From: Bisporella sp. PMI_857
Lineage: Eukaryota; Ascomycota; Leotiomycetes; Helotiales; Helotiaceae
Reading direction: 5' to 3'
DNA: 64,000 bases
Assembly: GCA_021307315.1 (NCBI GenBank)
Contig: JAJSPD010000008.1
Coordinates: 620,001-684,000 of the forward strand
Shown: positions 61,534-64,000 of the stretch, in pieces
Layout of the letters: the number at the start of each line of letters is the position of its first letter
Numbering within the stretch: position 1 is the first letter of the stretch
Program-made: the position numbers and the translations under genes
Notes under the pieces: model-generated
Databases searched by the model: none
Seen by the model: the letters and a program-made list of their open reading frames with translations, nothing else
What the model was told of the DNA's origin: nothing

Positions 61534-63202
61534 TTACACGTGTGCTCCCGATGTAAGCTTCTCTCCCGGGAGAATCACCGCCGTCTTGGCCTCGCTACTC
61601 GTCTCGAAATTACGCCAGTGACGCATCGGGATTTTGGCATCATACATCTCGTCAATCTCTGCAAAGGTTCGATTGCGCGTCTCGGGTACGAAGAAGTACA
61701 CGAAAGTAATGATACCAACCATGCATCCGCCAAAAATCAAATATGTCTTTGCACCAAGGTTGGCGGCGTCTGCTGACACAAGTTGGGGAACCGCGAGAGT
61801 CGTGGTTACCGCAGTGACATACGAGCAGCCGATTGTGTATGCCATAGTGTAGTTCCGGAGCTTCATCGTAGCGATTTCTGACGGGAGGACGTTGGAGAGG
61901 GAATAGAAAGACGCTGCCCACACAAAGTTGAAGATGAAAGAAACTGCTGCAATGATGAGGGCGCTGTTTCGGTCCGAGGAATTAAATGCAAGGCCTCCTG
62001 CGATTACATCGATAATGAGCAGCAACGACATGCCAGTCAAGGCTAGCGGCCGACGCCCTAGTCGATCGATGAGAAACGGAGCTAAAATTGTGCCAGCAAG
62101 AACAAGGACGGAAGAAACCACAGTGAGCGTGAATGGATCGCCGGCACCGATTTGGGTGAGAAAGACAGTTGCATAAGTTGTCGACAAAATGATACCTGAG
62201 CATTGATTGAAGGAATAAATTGATCCAGCAGTGATTGTGCGTCGAATGTTCTGCTTGTTGAAGATGTCCCAGAATCGAACATCGGAGGTAAGGAGACGCT
62301 CATGTTCTTCAGACATCTTCATAACACGAAGCTCCTCGTCCACCTCAGCATCGCTAAAGGCACGCAACTTGCGCAGATTTGTTCGTGCCTCTTCTATCCT
62401 CCCTTTGCTGATATACCACTGTGGACTCTCCGGTATGAAAAACGTCAATGGGATCAATAGAGCAGGCATCGCGAATTGGACAGCAAGTGGAATCTTGTAT
62501 GATGTAGAATCAGACCGATGTTGGGTACCATAGACAGTAAAAGTTGAGATCACTCCCGCGACTAGGTTGAGGATGTTCATCGAGGTAACTATGGCTCCAC
62601 GAATTGTTGCCGGTACCACCTCAGCCAAGTAGAGCGGCGCTACGGACATGGCAATGCCCATCACAATCGAGTTCCAGAAGCGGCCCATGACGAAGGCAGT
62701 AATGTTTGGTGCGAAGATTTGGAGGAAGATACCTCCAAATGACAAGAGGTAAGCGGCAACCAGGGCCATTTCCGGCCCAGACGAGAAGTGAGCGTCGGCG
62801 CAATGGCGGCGCCGACAATGGAGCCGACGAGAGGAACGGAAAATATCAGGTTCTGGTTCCTAGCGGTGAACACCAGGGTATGGGTGGTTGGATTGATTCC
62901 TTGAAGGTGTTGGACCTGGAGCGGAAGGTTAGATATTTGGAGGCAACATGCTCGCGCTGGCAGAAGACTTACGAACGGCTCCAAGGCCGCGATGGGTGAG
63001 ATAACCTTGTCGTCGTACCCGAAGAGCATAGACGAAGCGCCGACGGTAACACATGAAAAGATGAGCAAAGCATTGATGGCATGGCCAATGGCCTGCTTGT
63101 CGGACGGCAGAACCTCAACAATAGTCTCGCTCTTCTCCTCGTGCTGCGAGACCGAAGGTTTTGCATCCTTAGTCCCGAGGTTTGATGCTGAGTGGCCGAC
63201 AT
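61534..63202 (-). CDS. sugar-porter family MFS transporter, two frameshifts
   Basis: Twelve-helix plasma-membrane proton/sugar transporter. The start MSATQH at 63202 is followed, after one lost base near 63,185, by KDAKPSVSQHEEKSETIVEV and helix 1 CVTVGASSMLFGYDDKVISP. An intron at 62918-62972 joins to HLQGINPTTHTL and the VPLVGSIVGAAIAPTLTSRL GRK motif between helices 2 and 3. One base is missing near 62,760 (before MALVAAYLLSFGG). Family signatures: APLYLAEVVPATIRGAIVTS, PESPQWYISKGR, FNQCSGIILSTTYATVFLTQ, DRLGRRPLALTGM, LPSEIATMKLRN and VPETRNRTFAEIDEMYDAKI. The uncut part resembles alpha-glucoside/maltose permease-like fungal porters, but the sugar cannot be read from sequence. It sits 640 bp upstream of the regulator on the same strand. 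Confidence 0.9.
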
Positions 63203-64000
63203 GGTGAGGAAGGTAGAGCTAGAGCAGATCTGTAGACTGAAGAGATGAGGCATGTTTTCAAGGTTGATATGGTCGAATACTTAAGTAGTCTTCCTGATGA
63301 TGCAGCGAAGGGGTCTGGGGGTAGTGGAGCAGGGAACCACGTCGTCCGGGGTTGAAGGTGTGAGTGTGATTAGTGCGGGTCACCCGCAGCTGGGGTCTCC
63401 AGGGTCGGCAGTGGCAACATATCCCCACAGCCAAAAGCGCCGGTATTAAATCTACGCGTGTTCATTGGCCAGGCTCCTGTTGTGATATTTCTCCTTTGGA
63501 TATATCCCCTTTAGCCATTTCCCCTTTGGGAATTTCCCCTTTGGGGATTTCTCCTCTGGGGATATCGCCTTGGGAGGTTGCTGCTTCATGGTCATGTCCT
63601 AGTAAGATTACATGCTTTGCATCTGATTTTTCTTTACGCCAGCCAACTTGCTCTGGTCTATGACACTTCCAACACTGCTAGTCGAACTCCTTTGCCATTT
63701 CTCTGCCGTTAGACTTAACTCCTGCCATTGAACATTACTAGATTGCCTCAATTTCAGCCACATACCTTCAGTCCCATTCGCCGGTACATATCGTACATAA
63801 TTGACAATGGCTTTAACTCTCTCCGCGAATATTGTCGACCTGGGTGAGAGAAATAATGAGGACATTGTGCTTCAGGACACCCCGGCATTTCGAGTATAAG
63901 CAATCAACGATTCCAGTTTCAGCAACATGGAGACCGACCTACCATTTCAGCGGCAAATGGCTGGATGAACGACCGTGTGGTCCTGGATACAACCCGGAGA
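63203..64000. promoter_or_regulatory. upstream region of the sugar transporter
   Basis: No gene supported. It holds the 15-bp minisatellite at 63487-63576, 285 bp upstream of the transporter start. Open frames here, including one crossing the minisatellite, show no domain. Confidence 0.45.
63487..63576. repeat. 15-bp minisatellite, six copies
   Basis: Six consecutive 15-bp units with consensus ATTTCCCCTTTGGGG fill 63487-63576. The units differ at one to four positions each, so this is not recent slippage alone. On the plus strand each copy translates as ISPLG-like, but the frame is probably not coding. Confidence 0.9.

Noticed and set aside
1282..63202. RIP as the reason for the broken housekeeping genes
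   Set aside because: RIP makes C-to-T changes in repeats, not one-base deletions in unique genes. Amino-acid sequence between breaks is well conserved.
1282..63202. Programmed ribosomal frameshifting as a general explanation
   Set aside because: Breaks occur in too many unrelated genes, have no shared slippery site or pseudoknot, and often several lie in one gene.
63373..63663. Plus-strand frame encoding ISPLG repeats
   Set aside because: The repeat arises from the 15-bp minisatellite; flanks show no coding character.

Overview
This window looks like nuclear DNA of a filamentous ascomycete (Pezizomycotina; Leotiomycetes would fit, but that is only an inference). The pointers are short GT-AG introns of about 45-120 nt (one of 224 nt), a fused Nup98-Nup96 precursor gene (NUP145/SonB type), a PCL-type cyclin, Zn2Cys6 and PTH11-like rhodopsin families, a HET-domain relic, and a mariner-type transposon decayed by C-to-T/G-to-A transitions as expected from RIP.

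Layout. 1-3 kb: a head-to-head mitochondrial pair, FMC1 (minus) and an EngB/Mrx8-type GTPase (plus). 3-10.8 kb: gene-poor, with a HET-domain relic near 3.9-4.5 kb. 10.8-34.8 kb: the conserved housekeeping core, namely a PCL cyclin, an unidentified membrane protein, epsin (ENTH), centrin, the nucleoporin precursor, a conserved membrane protein of unknown function, a RIB2-type deaminase, a WD40 protein of the WDR44/Dgr2 kind and a protoglobin. 35-41 kb: a tRNA-like gene, a diverged HAP2/NF-YA-like protein, IBA57/CAF17 and a J-domain protein. 42-49 kb: more accessory content, with a membrane protein, a secreted BBE-type FAD oxidase and a PTH11-like rhodopsin-domain protein. 49-54 kb: AT-rich and gene-free apart from a complete but dead 1.36 kb Tc1/mariner element. 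54-57 kb: an unknown Trp-rich protein and a SesA-like NLR N-terminal-domain protein ending in a possible HET-s-like motif. 58.9-63.2 kb: a Zn2Cys6 regulator beside a sugar-porter MFS gene, a plausible regulator/transporter pair.

The strongest property of the window is that almost every conserved gene is broken by one or more one-base frame changes, nearly always one missing base and often in a G, C or T run. The conserved protein resumes at once in another frame, so the genes were probably functional and the consensus is indel-prone. CDS coordinates below therefore span the whole gene, and the frame breaks and introns are described in each entry. No CRISPR array, rRNA or viral gene was seen.
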